Shown here one piece after another: positions 38,840-46,540 of a stretch of DNA of 64,000 bases. Under the pieces are notes generated by a model that saw only the letters and a list, made by a program, of their open reading frames with translations, was not told the origin of the DNA and did no database searches. A program made the translations under genes and the position numbers. How positions within the stretch are numbered: position 1 is the first letter of the stretch; every line of letters starts with the position of its first letter. Origin of the DNA: an uncultured Bacteroidales bacterium (lineage in GTDB: Bacteria > Bacteroidota > Bacteroidia > Bacteroidales > UBA932); NCBI GenBank assembly GCA_944326265.1, contig CALVDE010000017.1:62001-126000 (forward strand), given 5' to 3'.

Positions 38840-40267
38840 ATGAAAACAAAAAGCATTTTTGTCATTGCCGCAGCTGCAATGGTATTCTTATCCGTTTCCT
38901 GCGAAGAGAACAAGCCTCTGGAACCTGATGATAATCCGGTTGAGGAGCCTGCGGACTCAACACAGTCGGAAGGAGTCTCAGGTAACGTTTCAGGAGTATG
39001 GGAGGCCGGAAGTACGGTCAATGTTACCGGTCACATTACAGTTCCGGAAGGAGAGAGCCTGACCATAGAAGAGGGTGTGACGGTTATTTTCAGTGATGCC
39101 GGCGTGGGTGTTAACCATACGGCCATCGAGTTCTCAGTAGACGGCAGCCTTTACTGTCTCGGAACAGCCGAAAATCCTGTACTCCTGACCGTGGATGAGA
39201 GTCTAAGGACCGCAGACAATACTTTTGCCGGTCTCTGGGGCGGAATCGTAGCCGGTGCCGCCTGTGAGGAGATGCTTATCGACCACACCATCATAGAGTA
39301 CTGCGGAGGCCAGGTAATCGAGGGCTCGCCCGCTGCCGAGAACGGCTATTACACCGCCGGTGACGACGCCTATCCCCACATTACCACCAACAATGTGGAC
39401 GGCCGCTACGTCATCACCAACTCCATCCTGCGCAACGGCTGGTCCGATGCCATCTACATGATGGGCGGCAATGCCATCATCGCCGGCAACATCTTCAGTG
39501 CCATCGGATACGACGGTGCCGAGGCTGTCAACGTGAAGTCCGGCTGCACTGTGGACGTGACCCGCAACATCATGTTCAGCGCCAATACCAATGGTCTGAA
39601 ACTCTCCAGCTCCGACCAGAGCGAGGTACGTCACCAGGCTAAGATTCAGGCCTACAACAACACCATTATCGGTTCTGGCTGGAGACGCGACGGAGAAAAG
39701 GGCGGCGGAATCTATGTAGAGGAGAATGCCGACGCGGGCGTGTTCAACAACCTGCTCGTGAACTGTAAGTTCCGCGCCACCACACCTGCATGGGATGAGC
39801 CGGGTTCCGAGGACTGCTATGACGGTGAGCATTCCATGATAGATTACAATTACTACGCCTCCGGCACAACCGCCAGCTCGATAGTATTCAGCGGCGAATA
39901 TGAGGATGACGGTGAGACACTGCTCTACTCCGGCGTGAGATATCCCTACGAGGGCTACGCCTTCGACCACGAGTGGTATGACAACGACAAGGTGGACGTA
40001 CACAGCGTGATAGCTAAGACGGCGGAGGAAGCTGCCTCTCTTGACCCTATGTTCGTCAATTTCAGTCTGGACATGGATCCTGCCAGCTACACCTTCAACG
40101 ACAGCTGGGACTTCCATCTTGCAGCCGGCTCTCCTGCCCTCGACGCTTCGAAGACTTACACCGCCGGTGACCGCCAGCCTTACTTCGGAACATCCGGTCT
40201 CGAGGTGAACGGTCAGACCTACACCTCCCCCGCCGTCGGCGCATGGTTCGGAGCATACGGTGAATAA
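38840..40267 (+). CDS. Parallel beta-helix-like lipoprotein
   Basis: A 475-residue lipoprotein; the leader ends in LSVSC (Cys about 20). An acidic, Pro/Glu/Asp-rich linker (about 22-48) follows. The mature part then has repeated short strands and turns of right-handed parallel beta-helix type (for example VNVTGHITVPEGESLTIEEG, then IIEYCGGQVI, NSILRNGWSDAIYMMGGN, NIFSAIGYDGAEAVNVKSG). This is the fold of polysaccharide lyases and of non-enzymatic surface binders; no catalytic set was recognised. It starts 27 bp after the receptor gene and precedes the phosphatase gene by 36 bp. A role in presenting a substrate to the receptor is likely but unproven. Confidence 0.8.
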   Translation: MKTKSIFVIAAAAMVFLSVSCEENKPLEPDDNPVEEPADSTQSEGVSGNVSGVWEAGSTVNVTGHITVPEGESLTIEEGVTVIFSDAGVGVNHTAIEFSVDGSLYCLGTAENPVLLTVDESLRTADNTFAGLWGGIVAGAACEEMLIDHTIIEYCGGQVIEGSPAAENGYYTAGDDAYPHITTNNVDGRYVITNSILRNGWSDAIYMMGGNAIIAGNIFSAIGYDGAEAVNVKSGCTVDVTRNIMFSANTNGLKLSSSDQSEVRHQAKIQAYNNTIIGSGWRRDGEKGGGIYVEENADAGVFNNLLVNCKFRATTPAWDEPGSEDCYDGEHSMIDYNYYASGTTASSIVFSGEYEDDGETLLYSGVRYPYEGYAFDHEWYDNDKVDVHSVIAKTAEEAASLDPMFVNFSLDMDPASYTFNDSWDFHLAAGSPALDASKTYTAGDRQPYFGTSGLEVNGQTYTSPAVGAWFGAYGE

Positions 40268-40303
40268 TCAGCACAGGTAAAATCAATAAACAAAGACAGC
40301 TTT

Positions 40304-41284
40304 ATGAAAAGAATCAATCTTCTGACCCTTACCGCCGCTGCGGTACTCTCCCTGTCAGCGGTGTCCTGCAACACTTCCGCGAGTGTGTCCTCCAGTGTGC
40401 CGGAGGACCGCTCCCAGGAGTGGAAGGCCCTGGAGCAGCCGCTCAACTTCTACATTGCCAACGACCTGGGCCGCAACGGCTACTACGACCAGAAGCCCAT
40501 TGCCAGGACGATGGGCGAGATGGCCGAGACCATAGACATAGAGTTTGTGGTGGCGGCCGGTGACGTGCATCATTTCGAGGGCGTGCAGAGCGTGAGCGAC
40601 CCTCTGTGGATGACCAACTACGAGCTTATCTACTCCCACCCCGACCTGATGATGCCCTGGTACGCCGTCTGCGGCAACCACGAGTACCGCAGCAACACCC
40701 AGGCCTGCATCGACTACAGCCAGGTCAGCGCCCGCTGGCACATGCCCTCGCGCTACTACACCTTCGTTCAGGAGGAGGACGGGGTAGAGGTCCGTATAGT
40801 GATGATAGACACCACTCCCATCATCGACAAGTACCGTGAGGAGACCGACAAGTACGCCGATGCCTCCAAGTCGGACTACCGCAAGCAGCTCGCATGGCTG
40901 GACAGAACTCTGTCGGAGGCCGACGAGGACTGGGTAATCGTAGTGGGACACCATCCCATATACGCTTTCACTGACAAGGACGAGATCGAGCGCACCAACA
41001 TGCAGGACCGCGTGAATACCGTCCTCCTCAAGCATGACAACGTGGATATGTACGTCTGCGGTCATCTGCACACCTTCCAGCACATCCGCAAGGACGGCAG
41101 TGACATCGACTACATAGTCAATACTTCCGGTTCCCTGAGCCGCGAAGTCGAGCCCATCGAGGGTACTGTCTTCTGCAGCCCCGAGTCCGGCTGGTCCCTC
41201 GTGACCGTCTCCGCTGACTCCCTCAGCCTGCACATGCTCGACAAGGACGGCAAGGTGCTCCACACCGTCACCCGAACGAAATAG
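40304..41284 (+). CDS. TRAP/purple-acid-phosphatase-like metallophosphoesterase, lipoprotein
   Basis: A 326-residue lipoprotein (lipobox LSAVSC, Cys22). Metal-binding motifs match the type 5 acid phosphatase order: NDLG (Asp54, D-x-G), GDVHH (Asp87), GNHEYRS, VVGHHPIY, and CGHLHT. The GDxxY motif of purple acid phosphatases has His90 instead of Tyr, so the iron-tyrosinate charge-transfer ligand would be missing. It should release phosphate from organic phosphate outside the inner membrane. Operon position with a TonB receptor and a PHO-box-like site supports a phosphate-scavenging role. It ends 28 bp before a large inverted-repeat element. Confidence 0.87.
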   Translation: MKRINLLTLTAAAVLSLSAVSCNTSASVSSSVPEDRSQEWKALEQPLNFYIANDLGRNGYYDQKPIARTMGEMAETIDIEFVVAAGDVHHFEGVQSVSDPLWMTNYELIYSHPDLMMPWYAVCGNHEYRSNTQACIDYSQVSARWHMPSRYYTFVQEEDGVEVRIVMIDTTPIIDKYREETDKYADASKSDYRKQLAWLDRTLSEADEDWVIVVGHHPIYAFTDKDEIERTNMQDRVNTVLLKHDNVDMYVCGHLHTFQHIRKDGSDIDYIVNTSGSLSREVEPIEGTVFCSPESGWSLVTVSADSLSLHMLDKDGKVLHTVTRTK

Positions 41285-41311
41285 AGGCAAGTAGGCATCT
41301 GCGGCTCATAG

Positions 41312-41414
41312 CCGTCCGTACATAAGTATACCTCCGAAAACTTTGGCTCCCGAAAAGGGAGGGGACCCACCGCAGGTGGGGAGGATTTTCGGAGGTATAC
41401 TTATGTACGGATGG
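41312..41414. repeat. Large cruciform-forming inverted repeat, MITE-like or bidirectional terminator
   Basis: The arms are 29 bp each, 41312-41340 and 41386-41414, complementary except for one base. The 45-bp loop holds two further hairpins, CTCCC-GAAAA-GGGAG (about 41347-41361) and CCCACC-GCA-GGTGGG (about 41366-41380). It lies between the convergent phosphatase gene and smpB. A terminator needs no such length, so a small palindromic mobile element is possible. Confidence 0.75.
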
Positions 41415-41427
41415 TGTGCCTGTTGGC

Positions 41428-41874
41428 TTAGTCGACTGAGTAGCGGCGCAGATCCTTTTCCTTGATGGACTCGCGCTTGTCGTATTCCTTTTTGCCCCGG
41501 GCGAGGGCGATGTCGAGCTTGGCGTAGCCGCTTTCGGAGATGAAGAGGCGGCGGGCGACTATTGTCAGACCCTTTTCCTTGACGGCACGGGCGAGTTTGC
41601 GGAGTTCCTTGCGGGTGAGCAGCAGCTTGCGGTCGCGCTTGGGATCGTGGCGGTTGAAGGTACCCCACCAGTATTCGGCTATGTGCATGTTCTTCACGTA
41701 CAGCTCACCGCCGGCGAAATAGCACCAGCTGTCCACTAGCGAGGCTTTGCCGGCTCTGATTGACTTGATCTCAGTGCCGGTCAGCACAATGCCCGCAGTG
41801 TAGCTGTCCAGGAACTCGTACTCAAACGAGGCTTTCTTGTTGCGGATTTCTATTTTGCTCTTAGCCTTTGCCAT
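41428..41874 (-). CDS. smpB: SsrA-binding protein
   Basis: A 148-residue SmpB, required with tmRNA to free stalled ribosomes by trans-translation. It has [35 protein letters not shown], and the beta-barrel motif [14 protein letters not shown]. The C-terminal basic tail ([19 protein letters not shown]) inserts into the mRNA channel. The length is normal and all hallmark positions are present. No ssrA gene is visible in the window. A -7 box lies just upstream on the minus strand (41883-41890). Confidence 0.98.
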   Translation of the reverse strand: MAKAKSKIEIRNKKASFEYEFLDSYTAGIVLTGTEIKSIRAGKASLVDSWCYFAGGELYVKNMHIAEYWWGTFNRHDPKRDRKLLLTRKELRKLARAVKEKGLTIVARRLFISESGYAKLDIALARGKKEYDKRESIKEKDLRRYSVD

Positions 41875-41882
41875 AAGGTCGG

Positions 41883-41890
41883 CAAAGTTA
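41883..41890 (-). promoter_or_regulatory. Candidate -7 box for smpB
   Basis: On the minus strand TAACTTTG fits TAnnTTTG and is 8 bp before the ATG, so the leader would be very short or absent. No clear -33 box. Confidence 0.5.
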
Positions 41891-42111
41891 CGGAAAATCT
41901 ATGGAATATCCGCCGGATTTCGTAGATTAACGTAATAGACGTGGAAATTAGGTAGTTAGAATTCAAGCACTATCAGCTCATATCTAACCGTGAAAACTAG
42001 CTGCTCAGGAAATGTGTCGACAATGGTGTGAATTGGTGACCTACTAGTCATGGGTAGTTGGTAAGGCATTATGTAGAAGCATTAATTATAGTTCATACTA
42101 TTCGAGCGGAA

Positions 42112-42154
42112 TAAAAGATGCTCAGGAAATGTTCAATGCGTATTCCCTGAGCAT
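42112..42154 (-). terminator. Terminator overlapping the end of the DUF4276 gene
   Basis: On the minus strand, ATGCTCAGGGAAT (42154-42142) pairs with ATTTCCTGAGCAT (42130-42118), with one mismatch, and is followed by CTTTTAT. The stem includes the last codons of the gene. A 14-bp copy of the distal arm (TGCTCAGGAAATGT) recurs at 42002-42015. The remaining sequence 41891-42111 is AT-rich and shows nothing else recognisable. Confidence 0.75.
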
Positions 42155-42807
42155 TGCATATTTATTACAGTTACAAAGCGTTGCAGTTCTGAGTCCAAAT
42201 GCAATAGGGAGTCAATATCCAACGAATCCAATAATTGTGGTGAAGTTTTCAACTTTCCATATTTCGCCACTTTAGTGCCTTTATAAAAGAAACGTTTCAT
42301 AATTAAAGCCAATTTTTCAGATGGTTTGAAAATGGACTCTATGTCTCTTCCTTTGATTAGAGAATGGTTCGAAATATCAAATCCTGCATCTTTGCGACTG
42401 TATCCTTCCGAAATTGCCCAACGATCTAGGCATTCAGGTTGTTTCAAGAACCACGCCTCCATTTCCTGAACCATAAAGAATATGTATTGTTTTTTTTCTT
42501 CGGGTATAATTATGGTCATTTCAGCATGCTCCTTATTGATTAACTTATCAAACCATAAATGCTTTATTTCAGGTGGTAAATCAGAATCTACAAAAAGCCC
42601 AGACGGTTGACTGCATCCAACAAACTGTTTCGCAGCATTGCGATATCCAGCACCCATAAAGATAGTTATTTCAATATCGGTTCTTTTTAATATTCCAGTA
42701 AAGAACCTATATAATGACTGGCGCAATGATTCAACATTACTTGCAGTTTCAGCAGAAGCATTTTGGGTATGGACTCCACCTTCAACTATCAAATTCAATT
42801 TTACCAT
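42133..42807 (-). CDS. DUF4276 family protein, TOPRIM-like putative nuclease
   Basis: A 224-residue protein starting at MVKLNLIVEGG (42807); the ATG overlaps the stop of the ATPase gene (ATGGTAA) and follows a GGAGG site, so the two are coupled. A TOPRIM-like set of acidic residues is visible: Glu9 in LIVEGG, the D-x-D pair Asp74/Asp76 in GLFVDSDLPP, and MVQEMEAWFL (about 110), a phrase typical of DUF4276. DUF4276 proteins are often next to AAA ATPases. The arrangement recalls OLD-family and PARIS-type systems, in which an ATPase controls a TOPRIM nuclease. Function in phage defence is inference. The gene is AT-rich compared with the rest of the window. Confidence 0.8.
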   Translation of the reverse strand: MVKLNLIVEGGVHTQNASAETASNVESLRQSLYRFFTGILKRTDIEITIFMGAGYRNAAKQFVGCSQPSGLFVDSDLPPEIKHLWFDKLINKEHAEMTIIIPEEKKQYIFFMVQEMEAWFLKQPECLDRWAISEGYSRKDAGFDISNHSLIKGRDIESIFKPSEKLALIMKRFFYKGTKVAKYGKLKTSPQLLDSLDIDSLLHLDSELQRFVTVINMQCSGNTH

Positions 42808-44009
42808 CTTTTGCCTCCAATCTGACCTAATAACCACATTTGTCCAGGTAAAAACTCGCCTTCCCATTCTGGGAAATCATTTTCAGATACTTTATGAACA
42901 ACCGTAGAATTATCTTCGTCTTTTTCAAAGACCAAAATATTCTCAAGTTCAAACTGGTTTAATAAGTGAGGAGAATGTGTCGCAACTATAATTTGGCTTT
43001 GTCTTGCAGCATATTTCATCATATCAGCGACAGAACGAATCATGTCTGGATGCAATCCTCTCTCAGGCTCATCAATTGCAACCAATTCTCCACGCAAAGG
43101 ATTGTAAAAGATACACTCTGATAGTAAAAATCGTAAAGTTCCGTCAGAAATATGTAAAGCTCCTATTGTCCGACTTATATTTTTTTCGCGTAAAGACAAG
43201 TAGGATTGTCCATAGAGATTGGCAATTTCAATACTTATAAAATAAGGGTTAACATTGCGAAAGGTTTCTTCTAAACGCTCAAAATCAAATGTGTGATTGA
43301 GTTTCAATTCGTTTAGAATTTGAGTTAGATTGGAGCCTGATTTACGTAGTCGAATATCGGTAGAGAATTCAGTCGGCATACGTAATTTGCTTTCTTCTCC
43401 TATGTCAAAACTATTGTATACAGCTATAGATTCTATCGCTTTACGCAATGTATGCGTAGGTAAATAATGTATTGGATCATTAATTTGACGTAAAACTAAC
43501 TCTTTTCCAGACACATCTGTGCCGGTATAATCCTGAAGGACTATTCCTTCCTGAGTTCGGGTACTGATTTTACCATTGCCATTAGCAAAATCCAAATATG
43601 TAAAAGATGTGTCCTTTTTAGTTCTATGTTGAGTGAATACTTGTTCGTTTAAAACATAGCTCGTTCCTGAGCGTTTAATGGTAATACGATAATGTACATC
43701 CGCATTAAAACCAGCTGCGGGATTCAGTTCGTTTAGTTCGCTATAGCTGAAAATATAAGTAATTTGTGCGCACGGAGCTGTTCTTTCGCCATTGAAGTTT
43801 ACAATGTGGTCATACCCTCCCCATTGTTCTTGAATCAATTTAACAAGTCCGTCTCCAGCAATACCCTCAGACAATAAGCGCAATGCGTTAATAAAAGATG
43901 TCTTTCCACTACCATTAATTCCTAGCAGTATGTTAACTCCATTGTTTAGTTTTATTTCCTTTTTCCCTTTAAAAGAAAAGAAGTCTTGTATTATAATCGA
44001 TTTCAGCAT
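42801..44009 (-). CDS. AAA ATPase, OLD/AAA_21-like
   Basis: A 402-residue ATPase of the SMC/RecF-like group. The N-terminus IIIQDFFSFKGKKEIKL leads into Walker A GINGSGKT (30-37). A long middle region (about 60-280) is not recognised and probably forms the coiled or lid part. A signature-like motif HISDGTLRFLL, Walker B LVAIDEPERGLHP (about 308-318), and the switch His in VATHSPHLL follow. It is fused in translation to the downstream TOPRIM-like gene. The AT-rich composition and the absence of housekeeping context point to acquisition by transfer. Likely role: regulatory or sensor ATPase of a two-gene defence module; this is not proven. Confidence 0.87.
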   Translation of the reverse strand: MLKSIIIQDFFSFKGKKEIKLNNGVNILLGINGSGKTSFINALRLLSEGIAGDGLVKLIQEQWGGYDHIVNFNGERTAPCAQITYIFSYSELNELNPAAGFNADVHYRITIKRSGTSYVLNEQVFTQHRTKKDTSFTYLDFANGNGKISTRTQEGIVLQDYTGTDVSGKELVLRQINDPIHYLPTHTLRKAIESIAVYNSFDIGEESKLRMPTEFSTDIRLRKSGSNLTQILNELKLNHTFDFERLEETFRNVNPYFISIEIANLYGQSYLSLREKNISRTIGALHISDGTLRFLLSECIFYNPLRGELVAIDEPERGLHPDMIRSVADMMKYAARQSQIIVATHSPHLLNQFELENILVFEKDEDNSTVVHKVSENDFPEWEGEFLPGQMWLLGQIGGKRW

Positions 44010-44034
44010 ATTCTTTTTTTTTTAAACGTTATCG

Positions 44035-44042
44035 CAAAAGTA
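44035..44042 (-). promoter_or_regulatory. Candidate -7 box for the AAA-DUF4276 operon
   Basis: On the minus strand TACTTTTG fits TAnnTTTG and lies 25 bp before the ATPase start. It is 40 bp from the divergent M23 promoter, so the two units share one control region. Confidence 0.45.
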
Positions 44043-44081
44043 ATATTTTGGGATGATATATGAGTAGAAAGAGCTCAAGAA

Positions 44082-44114
44082 TTTGTATGAATAATAATGA
44101 ATATGTTATATTTG
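44082..44114 (+). promoter_or_regulatory. Promoter of the M23 peptidase lipoprotein gene
   Basis: TTTG (44082-44085) and TATATTTG (44107-44114) are exactly 21 nt apart. Transcription should begin near 44120, which supports the start codon at 44133 and rules out the in-frame ATG at 44097. Confidence 0.78.
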
Positions 44115-44132
44115 TATCGGAAACATTATTCT

Positions 44133-45851
44133 ATGAAACAGCTAATTTTAATTTTTATTTCATCTTTGTTCTGTCTGATGCCTTACTCATGTTCTATGGT
44201 TGAGACAAATTCTTTTGGAAAGAAAGAAGATAAGTCGGTTAAAGGCATAAAAAGTATGTTGCCTGACCGCATCTGTGTGTTCGCTCCATCAGAATTGTAC
44301 GCATTGTCTTCGGTTACAAAGTCAGGGACACTGCCTCCTGATATTTATATATCTTCGGATAATCTTGATTTTGAAAGTATTAAGACAATGTCAAATGACA
44401 AATATGACTATATTCAGATACCGATAAAGACGGAGGGAATGCCGGATAGCAGCGTTCTGAGGTTTCCTGTGATAGAGAACAGCAGTAGCCCATATTCGTC
44501 TCCTGGCGAGATCAAGACTTTTCTTGTGATACAGGACAGCAGGGACTCGGCAAAAAATAGAATTATTAATGTTGTGATGATGCTGTCTCAGCCAAAATAT
44601 ATGACGCAGGCGCAGCTTGATAGCGTGGATTTCTTTTATGGAGGACATTTCAACGGTGCATTGATTTATTCTGATGTGAATGGAAAAGTTCAGAAGGTGG
44701 AAATGGTCATTAATGGTGAGATCAATCGAACTGGTATTGTTGCTAAGGAATACGGACCGTCAGATACTGTGCTGGTGAAAGTGAAAATAATTGATGATGT
44801 AAATTCTGGCTCTCCTGCGTTTTCATCTGAATCGGTTGTCCAGTGTGATGAGGATGAAATAGAAATACTGAGAGAAATAGTAGTAACACCGAGAAAAGAA
44901 CCATGGGATAACAGAAAAGATTGGAAGAGTGATGAGCCGGATCATCCGAGTAGTAAAAGAGAGCCGCATGAAGTGGTTTTGTATGTTGATCAACCTTCTT
45001 TCCCAGGAGGTGAAGGACAGGCATTCGAAGTCTCAGTAAGAACAGTGGGAAGAGGAACCGCTACTGGAGCGGGATTCTATAAAGTCGGTCAAATGGTGCA
45101 TTGTTCGGCTTCTCCAATGGTGTATAGTGAAACTCTAGTTTCAGAATTCGTGTCATGGAGTGGATTCATGTCTTCAACAGAAGAAACAGTGACATTTACA
45201 ATAAATACAGTTATAGCGGAGTACAGCCTGACAGCCACTTTTCATGATTATGTCCCATGCGAGACAGGTGATAAGCGGGATCCTTTGCTTGATATGCGGA
45301 TTTTAGGAACACCTGGCAGTGGCATCGAGGGAGGATGTTTCGGCAAGACCAGATCAAATGGTACACGTATGCATAGAGGAATGGATTTCGGATGTCCTAT
45401 AGGTACGCCTGTTTATGCTACAATCTCCGGCCGTGTGTGGGGGACAACCCGTGGACTGCCTAATGGTTTGGACTGGCCAACATATGAAAAGGCCTGGAGG
45501 AATTATGGTGATACAAAATTGGCAAGGATTACATTTAACTGTGGAAACAGGATATTTATCACCGGGAAAATTGACGGGGAGGAGGTGACGGTTGCTTTTT
45601 TCCACCTTCAGAATCTTTTTGTAAAGGACGGGGACAAAGTTACTGTCGGGCAGATGATAGCGCAGTCCGGCAATACAGGCAATGCCTCCAATCAGGGCAG
45701 TTCTGGCCCTCATCTTCACTATCAGGTGCAGTGTGCCGGTAAAACATCGGCTGGTAAGGATACGACCATATATCTTAATCCTGAGTTTTATATTCATAGT
45801 CAGTTTGATGATGATGGTGTGCAGACGAATCCATGCAATCAAGATAATTAA
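44133..45851 (+). CDS. M23 family metallopeptidase lipoprotein
   Basis: A 572-residue lipoprotein starting at MKQLILIFISSLF, with a lipobox-like MPYSC (Cys about 20). Residues about 30-290 are unrecognised beta-rich sequence. A short domain at about 290-385 (PGGEGQAFEVSVRTVGRG, then VSWSGFMSSTEETVTFTINT) resembles Bacteroidetes Big-type repeats. The C-terminal domain (about 400-560) is a LytM/M23 peptidase with all metal ligands: H-x3-D in RMHRGMDFG, His in VAFFHLQN, and H-x-H in GPHLHYQV. It should cut peptidoglycan cross-bridges. The gene is AT-rich like the divergent AAA-DUF4276 pair, so both may have arrived together. Confidence 0.88.
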   Translation: MKQLILIFISSLFCLMPYSCSMVETNSFGKKEDKSVKGIKSMLPDRICVFAPSELYALSSVTKSGTLPPDIYISSDNLDFESIKTMSNDKYDYIQIPIKTEGMPDSSVLRFPVIENSSSPYSSPGEIKTFLVIQDSRDSAKNRIINVVMMLSQPKYMTQAQLDSVDFFYGGHFNGALIYSDVNGKVQKVEMVINGEINRTGIVAKEYGPSDTVLVKVKIIDDVNSGSPAFSSESVVQCDEDEIEILREIVVTPRKEPWDNRKDWKSDEPDHPSSKREPHEVVLYVDQPSFPGGEGQAFEVSVRTVGRGTATGAGFYKVGQMVHCSASPMVYSETLVSEFVSWSGFMSSTEETVTFTINTVIAEYSLTATFHDYVPCETGDKRDPLLDMRILGTPGSGIEGGCFGKTRSNGTRMHRGMDFGCPIGTPVYATISGRVWGTTRGLPNGLDWPTYEKAWRNYGDTKLARITFNCGNRIFITGKIDGEEVTVAFFHLQNLFVKDGDKVTVGQMIAQSGNTGNASNQGSSGPHLHYQVQCAGKTSAGKDTTIYLNPEFYIHSQFDDDGVQTNPCNQDN

Positions 45852-45867
45852 TAAATATCACAATGTT

Positions 45868-46431
45868 ATGAGTAGAACGATGTTGATTGGCCGTTCGGCG
45901 GTATTGTTGCTGTCGTTGCTGGCGGGCGCGGTGGTGTCTGCGCAGCCCAGGAATGAGTTTGAAACAGTCGGTGGTCTGACGATAACCCGCAATTACAGCG
46001 GAAAAGAGATAGTCTCCATGCTAGGCGAGCCGGATACAGTGACAATGGAGGCATATATTTATTATCACTATAGTATGGTGCCCCGTCATACTTCAGAGCG
46101 CGGCCCGTTGCCGGAGGAAGAGGTCCTGACGGACTCGTTCGGATTCACGTCATATCCCGGCGGAGTGTTCAACTCATATTTCATCTATACCGACAGATAC
46201 GCCTTCACCCATCCGTCTGTTCCGGGCGTTAGTGTCCGGGTCGGGGATCCGATATCCAAGGTGCGTGCGTTTCCCGGCACATTCCATGATAACCGATATG
46301 GCGACGGAAAAGGGGAGCTGTACTGGTGTCCGGAAGGATTTCCGGAGAAACAGGTCGACTGGATGATGTATCCGTACTTCTGCTATGACTCGAAGGGTAT
46401 TATTACAAGTATTGAGCACTATTATGATTAG
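45868..46431 (+). CDS. Small exported protein of unknown function
   Basis: A 187-residue protein starting 16 bp after the M23 gene, with a signal peptide (to about VVSAQ); a second Met at residue 5 is also possible. The open frame extends further upstream but only inside the M23 gene. The mature N-terminal region (NYSGKEIVSMLGEPDTV) has the pattern of a BamE/SmpA-like two-strand unit, G-x-P-D, but the match is weak. A second such stretch is SVRVGDPISKVRAFPGTF. Base composition returns to that of the rest of the chromosome. A bidirectional terminator follows. No functional assignment. Confidence 0.78.
   Translation: MSRTMLIGRSAVLLLSLLAGAVVSAQPRNEFETVGGLTITRNYSGKEIVSMLGEPDTVTMEAYIYYHYSMVPRHTSERGPLPEEEVLTDSFGFTSYPGGVFNSYFIYTDRYAFTHPSVPGVSVRVGDPISKVRAFPGTFHDNRYGDGKGELYWCPEGFPEKQVDWMMYPYFCYDSKGIITSIEHYYD
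45885..45903 (+). repeat. 19-bp direct repeat, copy 1
   Basis: GATTGGCCGTTCGGCGGTA, in the signal-peptide region of the small exported gene. The identical copy is at 46435-46453, 550 bp away. Confidence 0.85.
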
Positions 46432-46434
46432 GCA

Positions 46435-46453
46435 GATTGGCCGTTCGGCGGTA
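46435..46453 (+). repeat. 19-bp direct repeat, copy 2
   Basis: Identical to 45885-45903 and starting 3 bp after the small exported gene's stop codon. Confidence 0.85.
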
Positions 46454-46473
46454 CGGACCTGGTAATATGACAG

Positions 46474-46520
46474 AAGCCTCTCAGGACCTTGGCAGTCAGT
46501 GTGCCGGCCTGAGAGGCTTT
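46474..46520. terminator. Bidirectional terminator between convergent genes
   Basis: AAGCCTCTCAGG (46474-46485) pairs with CCTGAGAGGCTT (46508-46519). T-rich sequence follows on the plus strand; the minus-strand tail is weaker. It separates the small exported gene from the caspase-like gene. Confidence 0.8.
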
Positions 46521-46540
46521 GTCTTACGTCTGTTTCCGGG

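Noticed and set aside
41312-41414. tmRNA (ssrA) beside smpB
   Set aside because: No tRNA-Ala-like acceptor or tag-peptide frame was seen; the sequence is a symmetrical inverted repeat.
44097-44132. Upstream start for the M23 lipoprotein
   Set aside because: It lies between the -33 and -7 boxes and would put extra residues before a normal signal peptide.
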